In this document: piece after piece, positions 8,999-18,089 of the stretch | Layout of the letters: every line of letters begins with the position of its first letter | Numbering within the stretch: the stretch's first letter is position 1 | Assembly: GCA_947577185.1 (NCBI GenBank) | Contig: CANPUE010000001.1 | Location: 124,001-188,000 of the forward strand | Length of the DNA: 64,000 nucleotides | From: an uncultured Lachnospiraceae bacterium | Lineage (GTDB): Bacteria > Bacillota > Clostridia > Lachnospirales > Lachnospiraceae | Direction of reading: 5' to 3' | The notes under the pieces: generated by a model | What the model saw: only the letters and a program-made list of their open reading frames with translations | Told to the model about the DNA's origin: nothing | Database searches by the model: none | Program-made: the position numbers and the translations under genes

Positions 8999-9772
8999 TT
9001 ATCGTTCCGTTAATATCCCCATATAATTGCCCAGCCTGCTTTTCATTTTCTGCAGGGCCCTGGTATGAAGCTGTGAAATTCTGGATTCCGACACTTCCAG
9101 GATCGTACTGATCTCTTTTAACGTCAGATCCTCATAATAGTAAAGCACAATGACTTTCTGCTCTTTTTCTGTCAGAAGCTCGAGCGCCTCCGCCAGAATC
9201 CTCTTCAATTCCTCTCTCTCGATCACTTCCTCAGGACCGTCAAACTGAGCGTTACGGTTATAACTGTTATCATTCGGTATCTCACTGCCCTGTTCCAGAA
9301 ATTCATTCAGAGAAATGACATTCGTCACTTTCATCTGTGACTGCCAATCTACATATTCACTGTCTGTAATACCCAGATGCTTTGCGATCTCCTCGTCGGT
9401 AGCGCTTCTTCCATACTTCGTCTCGATCTCCCTGATCGCAACATCGATTTTTTTCTGCTTCTGCCTGATTGTCCGGGGAATCCAGTCCATTTTCCTAATC
9501 TGATCCAGGATCGCCCCCCGGATACGCAGGCTGGCATACGTTTCAAACTTGACATCTTTAAGGGAGTCAAACTTGTCAATCGCATCAATCAACCCAAAAA
9601 TACCATAACTTACCAGATCCTCATACTCCACATTATAACCCAGGTACATACTCAAACGTCCTGCGACTATTTTTACCAGCGGAGCATACTCCAATATGAT
9701 TTTTTCTCTCACTTCGGGAGATTTTGCCTTGTCATATTCCTCCCAGAGCTTCCTTCTGCCTGTTTCGTCCAT
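8999..9772 (-). CDS. sigD: RNA polymerase sigma-28 factor for flagellar late genes
   Basis: SigD (FliA/WhiG family) directs RNA polymerase to late flagellar and chemotaxis promoters. The 257-residue protein has region 2 (YEDLVSYGIFGLIDAIDKFD and FETYASLRIRGAILDQIRKM), region 3 and region 4 (LTLKEISTILEVSESRISQL). Full length. It is placed near the distal end of the fla/che operon, as in Bacillus, so its expression reports whether the whole operon was transcribed. Its anti-sigma factor FlgM is not encoded in this window. Confidence 0.96.
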   Translation of the reverse strand: MDETGRRKLWEEYDKAKSPEVREKIILEYAPLVKIVAGRLSMYLGYNVEYEDLVSYGIFGLIDAIDKFDSLKDVKFETYASLRIRGAILDQIRKMDWIPRTIRQKQKKIDVAIREIETKYGRSATDEEIAKHLGITDSEYVDWQSQMKVTNVISLNEFLEQGSEIPNDNSYNRNAQFDGPEEVIEREELKRILAEALELLTEKEQKVIVLYYYEDLTLKEISTILEVSESRISQLHTRALQKMKSRLGNYMGILTER

Positions 9773-9802
9773 GCACAGTTCCCCATCAGTCCGAATACAA
9801 TT

Positions 9803-10225
9803 TTAGAAAATCAATTCTTCGTCATCCGGCTCTTTCTCAGTCTTTCTCTTTTCTTCGGCTTTCTTTTTGTTTGCCTCTATATCTTCTTCGCTGAGTTCCT
9901 TCTCAATGACCTCTCCCTCTTTTTCCATGTTTGCCTCTTCTATCTGTGCTTCGAAGCGGTCCAACATCCATTTTATCAATTCTCCTGCAATATAAAAGCC
10001 AATTAATACGAACAAAAGGATCAAAAGCATATCCTTTGCTTTATAATGCAGTGCAAACATGGTGATACTGCTGATCGCACCCGCAAGGAGCATAATAAAA
10101 GGCGGTATCAGCTTTCTCTTTTTCGCTCTCGCCTCAGCTTTTTTCTGCTCCTGCTCACGTCTTTTTTCTTTCTCCCTTTCAGTTTCTGCAAAATCCTCGA
10201 TAAAATTCTGTTCTTCGTTCTCCAA
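9803..10225 (-). CDS. Small membrane protein of unknown function between cheD and sigD
   Basis: This 140-residue protein has a charged N terminus rich in Glu/Lys/Arg, two hydrophobic segments (about 40-60 and 64-84: FIMLLAGAISSITMFAL, MLLILLFVLIGFYIAGELI) and a charged C-terminal tail. It uses a TTG start after a GGTAAG-like site. No family is recognised. Its position and spacing (21 bases after cheD, 30 before sigD) match a gene commonly left unnamed in clostridial fla/che operons. It may have two membrane helices with both ends in the cytoplasm. Confidence 0.7.
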   Translation of the reverse strand: MENEEQNFIEDFAETEREKEKRREQEQKKAEARAKKRKLIPPFIMLLAGAISSITMFALHYKAKDMLLILLFVLIGFYIAGELIKWMLDRFEAQIEEANMEKEGEVIEKELSEEDIEANKKKAEEKRKTEKEPDDEELIF

Positions 10226-10246
10226 TTTTCTTACCCTTTTCCGTCA

Positions 10247-10735
10247 TCAAATTATTCTTTCCGGTTTTCCTACAGCCCGAATGATAAAATCACCCGTCTC
10301 CGGATAGAAAACAACGGTTCTACCAAAATTTTTCCCTGTGTCTTCCGCCAAAACCGGAATCTTCATCTGTGCCAGCTTTTTTTTCGTGGCTTCTACATTT
10401 CTCTCACCGACACGGGTCGCCTCTGAATTACCCCCCTGAAAAGAGAACATCTGTGCACCACCGGCGATCTTGGCTACGAGACGCGATCTGTTCGCGCCTC
10501 GGGCAACAACTCTTTTTACCAATTCCTCAATCCCGGTATCTGCAAATTTAGGAATGTTGCTGTTATTTCGGATCGTGGTACTGTCCGGAAGCATTATATG
10601 CGCTAAACCTCCGATTTTTGTTACAGGGTCTCTTACTGCTATTCCTACACATGAGCCCAGTCCCAATGTCGTAATCCCATCGGGACTAACACATACATTT
10701 AAATCGGCCATACCGACCTTTATCACTTGAGCCAT
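10247..10735 (-). CDS. cheD: Chemoreceptor glutamine deamidase CheD
   Basis: CheD deamidates glutamines on chemoreceptors and, in Bacillus, also activates the CheC phosphatase. The 162-residue protein has the catalytic cysteine in TTLGLGSCVGIAV (about C29) and the histidine in GGLAHIMLPDS (about H46), followed by conserved IAGGAQMFS. It directly follows cheC (32 bases), matching the functional pair. No lesion is seen. Confidence 0.96.
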   Translation of the reverse strand: MAQVIKVGMADLNVCVSPDGITTLGLGSCVGIAVRDPVTKIGGLAHIMLPDSTTIRNNSNIPKFADTGIEELVKRVVARGANRSRLVAKIAGGAQMFSFQGGNSEATRVGERNVEATKKKLAQMKIPVLAEDTGKNFGRTVVFYPETGDFIIRAVGKPERII

Positions 10736-10767
10736 TTATGAATCTCCCACCTTCACTATTTCTGTCA

Positions 10768-11385
10768 TCATACCGCCATTCCCAGGGCGGATAAAATTTT
10801 TGCATAGGATTCCATGTCAGGAATCAGGATAAAATACCCGTCTATCGCGACTTCATCGAAAAACTGCGTCTGAATGAGCAGCATCCTGTCGCCTATAGCA
10901 CCAAATTGTATCGCCGGTACACTCATAATGGCTCCCGCCATATCCACTGTTACATCCGGTATCGTAGGAAAAATCTTCAAATTCGTTAAGGAAGACAGAG
11001 AATTTAAGTACGCACCCGTAATAATGTTGCCCACTTCCTTCAACGCCGAAAACTCCATTTCTGAGAAATCATCCCCTTCCATCTCCATTCCCATTAATTT
11101 GGATACCAGAAATCTCGCGGACTCTTTTTCCAGAAGGAACATGATGCTTCCGGTAATATCCCCCTCCACACCAAGATAAATTCCCGCCATAATCTGTTCT
11201 TCACCGCCCATTGCAGCGCCGACTTCCCTGAATTCGAGCAAACCTACTTTTGGAACCGACATGTCTACCTTGCACTGAAGCATCTGTGCCAGTGCCGTTG
11301 TCGCATTCCCGGCCCCGATATTCCCTAATTCCTTTAGAATATCAAAATATTCCTGCGACATTTCATCAAAGCTTAAATCACTCAC
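10768..11385 (-). CDS. cheC: CheY-P phosphatase CheC
   Basis: CheC removes phosphate from CheY-P and works with CheD in adaptation. The 205-residue protein has two copies of the phosphatase motif, both apparently intact: ILKELGNIGAGNATTAL (E19, N22) and ALKEVGNIITGAYLNSL (about E117, N120). The start is GTG preceded by GGAGGG. It lies between cheW and cheD. Confidence 0.96.
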   Translation of the reverse strand: MSDLSFDEMSQEYFDILKELGNIGAGNATTALAQMLQCKVDMSVPKVGLLEFREVGAAMGGEEQIMAGIYLGVEGDITGSIMFLLEKESARFLVSKLMGMEMEGDDFSEMEFSALKEVGNIITGAYLNSLSSLTNLKIFPTIPDVTVDMAGAIMSVPAIQFGAIGDRMLLIQTQFFDEVAIDGYFILIPDMESYAKILSALGMAV

Positions 11386-11396
11386 GCATTACCCTC

Positions 11397-11855
11397 CTAT
11401 GCATTTTCCGGTACAACCAGATTCAGATCCAGAAGGGAGATCAGACCCCCTTCGTATTTGCCGATCCCGGAAATATAATTATCTTTTTCATCTTTGGAAT
11501 CATAAGATATTTTTTCTATTTGTTCTGTTTCCAAAGTAACTACTTCTTTTACCTCGTCTACGATGATACCCATCATTCCCTGCTGTTCCATTTTGATCAC
11601 AATGATCCTGCTCGATTTGGTAACGACATCCTCCGACAGACCCATTTTTATACGGATGCTCATGACGGGAAGAACCTCGCCGCGCAGATTAATGACTCCT
11701 TTTAAATAAGGCGCTACCTTGGGTACTCTTGTAATGTTCTGCATTCTCAGAATATTGTCAATATATTTGATATCAATGCCGTACTGCTCATCTCCGAGCC
11801 TGATGACTATAAACTGTATTGTCTCGCCTACTGTTTTTAATTCATCCATATCCAT
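11397..11855 (-). CDS. cheW: Chemotaxis coupling protein CheW
   Basis: CheW links receptors to the kinase CheA. The 152-residue protein is a single CheW domain: FIVIRLGDEQYGIDIKYIDN at the start, VPKVAPYLKGVINLRGEVLP in the middle. It follows cheA by 15 bases and precedes cheC by 11. Normal length. Confidence 0.96.
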   Translation of the reverse strand: MDMDELKTVGETIQFIVIRLGDEQYGIDIKYIDNILRMQNITRVPKVAPYLKGVINLRGEVLPVMSIRIKMGLSEDVVTKSSRIIVIKMEQQGMMGIIVDEVKEVVTLETEQIEKISYDSKDEKDNYISGIGKYEGGLISLLDLNLVVPENA

Positions 11856-11870
11856 CGTTCCTCCCTCTGC

Positions 11871-14033
11871 TTATATCAGTGCATTTGTATCCAGTATCAG
11901 CGCTACTTCACCATCACCCAGAATCGTTGCACCGCTGATGATCTTGCACTTATTGATGTACTTGCCCATAGACTTGATAACGATTTCCTGCTGGCCTATC
12001 AGTTCATCGACTACCAGGCCGGCCAGTTTATCGCCCTTCTTGACAATGACCACCGTCAGATTCTCATTCGGATCCTTATTGCTCTGAATATCCAGGATCT
12101 CGCTCATGCGGATCAATGGAATAACAATGTCTCTTAAATGGATGACTTCTTTGTTCTGTACTAACTTCACTTCTTCAGCGGGGATATCTTCCAGCGTCTG
12201 AATCGAGCCAAGCGAGATTGCATATTTTTCTTCTCCGATCACTACCATGAGTGCCTGAATGATCGCCAGAGTCAGCGGCAGTCTGATAATCCAGGTACTG
12301 CCTTCTCCAAGCTTGGTCTTAACTTCCACCTCACCGCTTAAAGCTTCTATCTTGGACTTCACGACATCCAGACCGACACCCCTTCCGGAAACATCGGATA
12401 CGGTTTTCGCCGTAGAAAATCCTGCATTAAAGAGCAGATCGACAATTTCTTTTTCGTTCATCATCTCAGCCTGTTCCGGCGTGATGACGCCACGTTCGAT
12501 CGCTTTGTTCTTGACAGCTTCCGTGTCGATGCCGTTGCCGTCATCCCTGACTTCGATGACAACATTATTGCCGTCCTGATATGCATCCAGGAAGATAGAG
12601 CCGACTTCCGGCTTTCCTCTTTCCTTACGCAGTTCTGCCGATTCAAGTCCGTGATCCGCCGAATTACGCAGCAAATGCATCAACGGGTCTCCAATCTCAT
12701 CCACTACCGTACGGTCCAGCTCTGTTTCTTCACCGGACATATACAATTCCATCTTCTTATCCAGCTTCTTGGACAGGTCGCGGATCATTCGCGGGAACTT
12801 GGTCACAACACTCTCAATGGGAACCATACGCACCTTCATGACCGATTCATGCAGGGATGTCGTGACACTTTCCAGGTACTCGATCTGATCATTCACTTCC
12901 GATCCTGCACTGCCTTCCACGGATGCGGAAGCCGAAACCAGCGAGTTCTTTGCAATGATCAGCTCACTGACCAGATTCATCAGCGTATCTAACTTCTCAA
13001 TATCGACTCTGACCGTCCGGTTAACAATCGGTTTATTCTGAGCCGGTTTTCTATCGTTCTTATTCGCAGGAGCCGCCGGCTGCGGAGGCTGCTTGGCAGG
13101 TTCGGCAGGCGCTGCCGGTTCAGCCTTTGCAGGCGCTTTTTCCACTGTTTCCACATGAACAGGTTCTGCCTTTATTGGCGCTTCCTTCACTTCTTCGCTC
13201 TTTGCAGTCTCATTTTTTTGTTTCACAGAAGCGGAATCCTTATCAAAATCATAGACACCACCCACAACATCTTCTATTTCAGATACTGCCTTGGCCGCCT
13301 TTAGCACATCAGCAAGCGGATCTGATGTGACGACAATCAGACTGAACTCCAGATCAAATTTCTCATCTTCAATGTCCTGCGCGGAAGGTGTTGAATAAAT
13401 GATCTCACCGTTTTCTTCCACAGCTTTAAAGACAAGAAAAGCTCTCGCTGCTTTCAGGATACAGGATTCCTGTACTTTCACGGTCATGCCATATACTTTC
13501 TGCCCCTGATGCAGTGCCTCGGTAAGTACCGCTGCTTCGGAATCGCCCAGACTGATCTCCTGCCATTTCCCGCCGGTATTTTCCTGCGCAGCTCCTGCCG
13601 CCTCCTCTTTCGAAGGTGCAGCTTCTTCCTTCGCTTCTTCTTCCCCTGCGCCTCCATTTAAAATATCATTTAACTGCTTGATCAACGGCTCATTATCATT
13701 CGTTCCTTCATCAGCGCTTTCCCTGATATTGGTATTATATTCATCGAGCGCGTCCAGGCACTGGAATAAGATATCAATCATATTCGCTTTCACAGTAATG
13801 TTTCCGTTGCGGACTTCCGAAAAGACATTTTCCATATCATGCGTCAGATTCTGCATCCTCTTATAGCCCATAGTACCTGCCATGCCTTTTAAGGAATGGG
13901 CCGCACGGAAAATCTCATTGATTGTATCCATATTGTCCGGTTCCTGCTCCAGCGAGAGAATCTGCGTATTCAGATTCTGCAAATGCTCATTTGTCTCATC
14001 AAGGAAAATTTCCAAATATTGGCTGACATCCAT
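11871..14033 (-). CDS. cheA: Chemotaxis histidine kinase CheA
   Basis: The 720-residue CheA has the classical order: P1 with the phosphorylated histidine (IFRAAHSLKGMAG, about H46), P2 (about 160-260) for CheY/CheB binding, a proline/alanine-rich linker (about 265-340), P3 dimerisation helices (about 345-405, LDTLMNLVSELIIAKNSL), P4 ATPase with HLLRNSADHGLE (about 452), DDGNGID (about 495) and GRGVGLD (about 549), and P5 CheW-like regulatory domain (about 580-720). It is one base after cheB and upstream of cheW, typical of the operon. Confidence 0.97.
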   Translation of the reverse strand: MDVSQYLEIFLDETNEHLQNLNTQILSLEQEPDNMDTINEIFRAAHSLKGMAGTMGYKRMQNLTHDMENVFSEVRNGNITVKANMIDILFQCLDALDEYNTNIRESADEGTNDNEPLIKQLNDILNGGAGEEEAKEEAAPSKEEAAGAAQENTGGKWQEISLGDSEAAVLTEALHQGQKVYGMTVKVQESCILKAARAFLVFKAVEENGEIIYSTPSAQDIEDEKFDLEFSLIVVTSDPLADVLKAAKAVSEIEDVVGGVYDFDKDSASVKQKNETAKSEEVKEAPIKAEPVHVETVEKAPAKAEPAAPAEPAKQPPQPAAPANKNDRKPAQNKPIVNRTVRVDIEKLDTLMNLVSELIIAKNSLVSASASVEGSAGSEVNDQIEYLESVTTSLHESVMKVRMVPIESVVTKFPRMIRDLSKKLDKKMELYMSGEETELDRTVVDEIGDPLMHLLRNSADHGLESAELRKERGKPEVGSIFLDAYQDGNNVVIEVRDDGNGIDTEAVKNKAIERGVITPEQAEMMNEKEIVDLLFNAGFSTAKTVSDVSGRGVGLDVVKSKIEALSGEVEVKTKLGEGSTWIIRLPLTLAIIQALMVVIGEEKYAISLGSIQTLEDIPAEEVKLVQNKEVIHLRDIVIPLIRMSEILDIQSNKDPNENLTVVIVKKGDKLAGLVVDELIGQQEIVIKSMGKYINKCKIISGATILGDGEVALILDTNALI

Positions 14034-14034
14034 A

Positions 14035-15108
14035 TCATTTTACCCCCACGTTCATTGTTATCTCCTGTGCAATCTGTTCAAGCGGTACAATCTGGTCTGC
14101 CAGTCCGGCATTGACTACGCTTCTGGGCATTCCATAAACTGCACACGTACTTGCTTCCTGCGCAATGACATACAGTTTCTTTTTTTCTTTCAGATTGATG
14201 ATTCCTTTCGTACCGTCCGCGCCCATACCAGTCATAACCACACATACCACCTGATCGAACTTGCTGTCTCTGAGGGATTCATACATATAGTTGGCACAGG
14301 GTTTAACCCCTTCCCTGCTCGGTTCATCCGTATAGTGAATCGCATACTTGCCTCCCGAGGACACAATGTTTAAATGTTTGCCGCCCATCGAGATATAGAC
14401 AACACCTGCTTCCAGTATATCGCCTTCCGCTGCCTCTTTGACATGCACCTCGCTCAGATTATCCAGTCTTTCCGCCAAAGAAGCCGTAAAGCCGACCGGC
14501 ATATGCTGTACTATCACGACCGCAGCCTTTAGATTTTTGGGAAGTTTCGGTATCACAGACTGTAAAGCTTTCGGTCCGCCTGTAGAACTTGCAAGTGCAA
14601 CGATTTTATTTCCGGGAACCGCAGAAGCACGCCTGCTGACAAGTTCAACCACTTTTCTCGATGTTTTGGTTGTTTCTCTCTGCAAGGACGGTTTGTCAAA
14701 TGACAAGCCTTTCGCTTCCACGACTACAGCCAGTGTGTTTAACAGTTTTTCTCTGAAATCATCGGTACGACAGTCCATTGCAGTGCCGGGTTTATGAACA
14801 AAATCCAATGCCCCCAGTTCCAATGCATCGAGCGTTGTTTTCGCGCCTTCCATTGTATCCGTACTAACCATCATGACTTTTGCCGGAATCTTCTTTTTCT
14901 GCAGTTCCTTTAACAGCTCAAGACCATTCATCCGCGGCATATTCACATCCAGAATAACCGCATCATACGTTTTTTTCTCCAGCAGTGCCAATGCTTCCAG
15001 ACCGTTCGTCGCCCGGTCCTGTACCTGGAATCTATCATCATGATTGATTATATCACAAAGTACCCTTCTCATAAGTGCAGAGTCATCAACAACTAATATA
15101 TTTTTCAT
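14035..15108 (-). CDS. cheB: Chemoreceptor methylesterase CheB
   Basis: This 357-residue protein has an N-terminal response regulator (phosphoacceptor about D54 in VILDVNMPRMNG) and a C-terminal methylesterase/deamidase domain with the catalytic Ser (ALASSTGGPKAL, about S175), His (VIVQHMPVGF, about H198) and Asp (TGMGADGTKG, about D295). It trims receptor methyl groups for adaptation. CheR, its methyltransferase partner, is not present in this window. It is one base from cheA. Confidence 0.96.
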   Translation of the reverse strand: MKNILVVDDSALMRRVLCDIINHDDRFQVQDRATNGLEALALLEKKTYDAVILDVNMPRMNGLELLKELQKKKIPAKVMMVSTDTMEGAKTTLDALELGALDFVHKPGTAMDCRTDDFREKLLNTLAVVVEAKGLSFDKPSLQRETTKTSRKVVELVSRRASAVPGNKIVALASSTGGPKALQSVIPKLPKNLKAAVVIVQHMPVGFTASLAERLDNLSEVHVKEAAEGDILEAGVVYISMGGKHLNIVSSGGKYAIHYTDEPSREGVKPCANYMYESLRDSKFDQVVCVVMTGMGADGTKGIINLKEKKKLYVIAQEASTCAVYGMPRSVVNAGLADQIVPLEQIAQEITMNVGVK

Positions 15109-15134
15109 TTTAACAACCCTTTCTACCTATTATT

Positions 15135-15866
15135 TTATATATCACTGCGCATTCTGATCGCTTTACGTTCCTCACTGAAAATATATTTGATAATTTCCTC
15201 TCTGTTATCTTTATCCATATTCACATACTGCACACGGTGTTCATAAAATCCTTTCTTATTCTCCACCGGTCTGACACTGAGCACCTTACCGTAAAGGCTG
15301 TACTCTTTATTTTCCCCATCCACCCACAAACTGTATTTACACAGGATGATGCTGCCGATCTCATAGGCATATTCCGCTACAAACCGCAGGCCGCCGCCGC
15401 TGATGTCTGCGATCACGCTTCTATGTAAAGGAAGTTCCGGTGTTACGGCATCTTTATTTTTCTCGATCGCAAGTACTTCCTCTTCTTCAAGCTGTCTGGA
15501 ATTCATCTCCAGGGCACAGCTGAACCGATAGTATTCTCTGCGCTGGTACTTTCTTAAATTGCTGGTCAGTTCAAGCTGCAGGAGATAGATCTTATCCTTT
15601 TTATATCGGTCAACGACTCTTGCACAGCACTGGTAAAGTCCGTTCGTCGTAAGAAAGTCCACGTCATATTCTCCGTCAATGGGGAATACAATCAGTTTCG
15701 TCCTTTCCATCGGCATGGTAATCTCTATTCTATCGTCAGAAATGATATCGACTAACTGACTCGTATAACAACTCTGTTCGTCCTCTTCGCCTTTCCGCAG
15801 TCTTTTCGTTTTTTTCAGTTCGAGCCGGTTCCCCGGCTGAATATATCTGGAAAGTATCGTTCCCAT
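15135..15866 (-). CDS. Flagellar brake protein, YcgR/PilZ type
   Basis: This 243-residue protein has an N-terminal YcgR-like domain (about 1-95) and a C-terminal PilZ domain with the c-di-GMP ligands QRREYYRF (RxxxR, about 108-115) and DISGGGLRFVA (DxSxxG, about 150). PilZ brake proteins slow the motor when c-di-GMP is high. It sits between flhG and cheB, the usual position of the ypfA/ycgR-like gene in clostridial fla operons. Both ligand motifs are intact, so it should bind c-di-GMP. Confidence 0.85.
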   Translation of the reverse strand: MGTILSRYIQPGNRLELKKTKRLRKGEEDEQSCYTSQLVDIISDDRIEITMPMERTKLIVFPIDGEYDVDFLTTNGLYQCCARVVDRYKKDKIYLLQLELTSNLRKYQRREYYRFSCALEMNSRQLEEEEVLAIEKNKDAVTPELPLHRSVIADISGGGLRFVAEYAYEIGSIILCKYSLWVDGENKEYSLYGKVLSVRPVENKKGFYEHRVQYVNMDKDNREEIIKYIFSEERKAIRMRSDI

Positions 15867-15911
15867 CTAAGCAGCCCCTCTCTACCCTCTGTTCCATTTT
15901 AGCAGATTGCC

Positions 15912-16787
15912 TTATCTTTTTGATATAATATGTGAAAAAAAAGCTGCCATGCCACGCTTCGTCAGTGTCTTATTTAGTTCCCTGTTCATGAGTCTGGCCG
16001 CCAGCATTTCATATGCCTGCGCAGACTTGCTCTCAGGATTCTGAATGGATACCGGCATCTGCTGCATGACCGCTTTCGCAAGTTTTTCATCCTGCGGGAT
16101 CATCCCCAGATACGAAAGCGGTATCTTTAAATACCTCGTCACTACTGTATCCAGTTTTTCAAAGAGATCCCTGCCTTCCTGTCCGCTCTCCACTTTATTG
16201 GCAATCACTTTGATCTGCGAGGCTTCTCTGGAATACCTCGGATACCTGTTTAATGCCTTCACCAGAGAATAAGAATCGGTAATGGAAGTTGGTTCCGGTG
16301 TTGTCACTAACAGAATTTCCCCACTCGCAACAAGAAATTCCAGAACCGCATCGGAGATCCCCGCACCGGTATCTACAATGATGATATCGGCCATTTCGTC
16401 CAGTTCGGCCAGATTTTTAATGATGTAAATCAAATAGTCCTTACTCAGATTCGACATTCCCGCAATACCGGACCCACCGGAAATAAACCCCACATCCATC
16501 GGTCCCCATGTGATGATGTCCTTAATATTTTTACCCTGATAGATCAGATCATATAGATTGTGTTTGGGCACCGCACCAAACATAACCTCAATGTTTGCTA
16601 GTCCAAAATCCGCATCCAGAATGATCACACGCTGTCCCATTTTTTTAAACTGAACAGCAAGGTTGATCGCTACATTTGATTTCCCGACACCCCCTTTTCC
16701 GCTCGTAACAGTGATGACTCTTGCCAAAGGTCGCTGAGGCTGGCTGTTTGCTTTTATTATATTTCTCAGTTGTTCAGCCTGATCCAT
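15912..16787 (-). CDS. flhG: Flagellum site-determining ATPase FlhG
   Basis: FlhG (YlxH, MinD family) is a ParA-like ATPase controlling flagellar number and position with FlhF. The 291-residue protein has a deviant Walker A motif TSGKGGVGKSNVA (about 28-40), VIILDADFGLANIEVM, and switch motif IIIVDTGAGISDAV, all intact. The N terminus has the QAEQLRNII helix that stimulates FlhF GTPase activity. It follows flhF by 27 bases. Confidence 0.95.
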   Translation of the reverse strand: MDQAEQLRNIIKANSQPQRPLARVITVTSGKGGVGKSNVAINLAVQFKKMGQRVIILDADFGLANIEVMFGAVPKHNLYDLIYQGKNIKDIITWGPMDVGFISGGSGIAGMSNLSKDYLIYIIKNLAELDEMADIIIVDTGAGISDAVLEFLVASGEILLVTTPEPTSITDSYSLVKALNRYPRYSREASQIKVIANKVESGQEGRDLFEKLDTVVTRYLKIPLSYLGMIPQDEKLAKAVMQQMPVSIQNPESKSAQAYEMLAARLMNRELNKTLTKRGMAAFFSHIISKR

Positions 16788-16814
16788 TTGTTCTCTCCTG
16801 TTCCTTCCTCTTCC

Positions 16815-18089
16815 TTAGTTCTTACCGCCAAGCAGCCGCTTGACTGTCTTTTGCGGATTAAAGTCCTCAATATCATCCGGTACATTCTGACCATATGTCA
16901 CGTATGAGATTGAAGCGCCCGTATAAAGCTTCAAGTTCAACAGATTTCCAAGCGTCGTCGTTTCATCTAACTTTGTAAAGATCAGTTTATAATCAGCCAT
17001 CTCCTTATAGGCATCAGCAATCCTGATCAGATCCCTGTACTTCGTCGTCGCACTCAGCACAAGGAATACCTCCTTCTCCGCAAGACCATCCACCGAATGA
17101 ATGAATCTGCTCATGCTCTCCTTCTGTACTGTATTCTGATAAGAATGCCCTGCCGTATCTACGAGGATATAATCATAATCTCTGAAATCCGTAAGCGCCT
17201 GTTCCACTTCTTCTACCGCATAGACGATCCGGAACGGCACTTCCAGAATATTGGCATATGTGCGAAGCTGCTCTGCCGCTGCAATCCGGTACGTATCCGC
17301 AGTCAGAAGCGCAACCTTCTTTTTTTCATCCACCTGAAACCTGGATGCGATCTTGGCGATCGTAGTCGTCTTACCGACTCCCGTAGGACCTACAAAAAAG
17401 ACCACCTTCACGCCTTTTTGTGCGGGTACTATGCCAAGAGGCTTTCCGAATTTTAAGATCATTTTCTGATAGGTATTAGCCAGCGCAAAATCAAACGGTG
17501 CATTCGGCTTATTGATCTTCTCGATCTCTTCAATGATCTGATCGGCGTAGATCTTATCCACCTCATTCTCCAGCATCGTAGAGCGAAGCAGTTCCATAAA
17601 CATATCCGTCTCGCTGACTTTTTCTTCTTCTTTTACTTTTTCCTTCTCTTTTTCTTTCTTTTCCTCTTCCGGCTTCTGAAGCTGCTGCTCCAAAAGATAT
17701 TGCAGGCTGTCAAGCTTCTCTTCGAGGACATTGTTCTCTTTCTTATCGGGAAATTCATCCGCCTCCGGTATGATCGGCGTTACCCGCTGCTGCTCTGCCT
17801 GCGCAGGCCGTACATTGCCTGCATTGTTCATATTGGAAACGACCACTTCGTTAATGGCGGAAACTGCCGCCTTCATCTCCGCGGAGACCGGGTCTGCACT
17901 GACCGTATCGGGCACGGGTTCTTCTTCGAGCGCCACCGTAACCTCTATCACCTGCGGTTTCAGGAAGCTGAACAGTCCTTTGTTCTTGAGACTCTTTACG
18001 TTCATCACAATGATGTTCGCACCCAGTTCCCGTCTGGCATTCTCGACTGCTTCCGTTTCGGTTTTTCCTGTAAATTTTTTAATTATCAT
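16815..18089 (-). CDS. flhF: Flagellar SRP-like GTPase FlhF
   Basis: FlhF is an SRP-family GTPase that marks the site of flagellar assembly. The 424-residue protein has an N-terminal basic domain, a glutamate/lysine-rich linker (about 130-165) and an NG GTPase domain starting at about 200 with G1 GPTGVGKTTTIAKIA (about 238), ADTYRIAAAEQL, VDTAGHS and KLDETTTLGN. Its ATG overlaps the flhA stop by one base (TAATG), so the pair is translationally coupled. Confidence 0.96.
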   Translation of the reverse strand: MIIKKFTGKTETEAVENARRELGANIIVMNVKSLKNKGLFSFLKPQVIEVTVALEEEPVPDTVSADPVSAEMKAAVSAINEVVVSNMNNAGNVRPAQAEQQRVTPIIPEADEFPDKKENNVLEEKLDSLQYLLEQQLQKPEEEKKEKEKEKVKEEEKVSETDMFMELLRSTMLENEVDKIYADQIIEEIEKINKPNAPFDFALANTYQKMILKFGKPLGIVPAQKGVKVVFFVGPTGVGKTTTIAKIASRFQVDEKKKVALLTADTYRIAAAEQLRTYANILEVPFRIVYAVEEVEQALTDFRDYDYILVDTAGHSYQNTVQKESMSRFIHSVDGLAEKEVFLVLSATTKYRDLIRIADAYKEMADYKLIFTKLDETTTLGNLLNLKLYTGASISYVTYGQNVPDDIEDFNPQKTVKRLLGGKN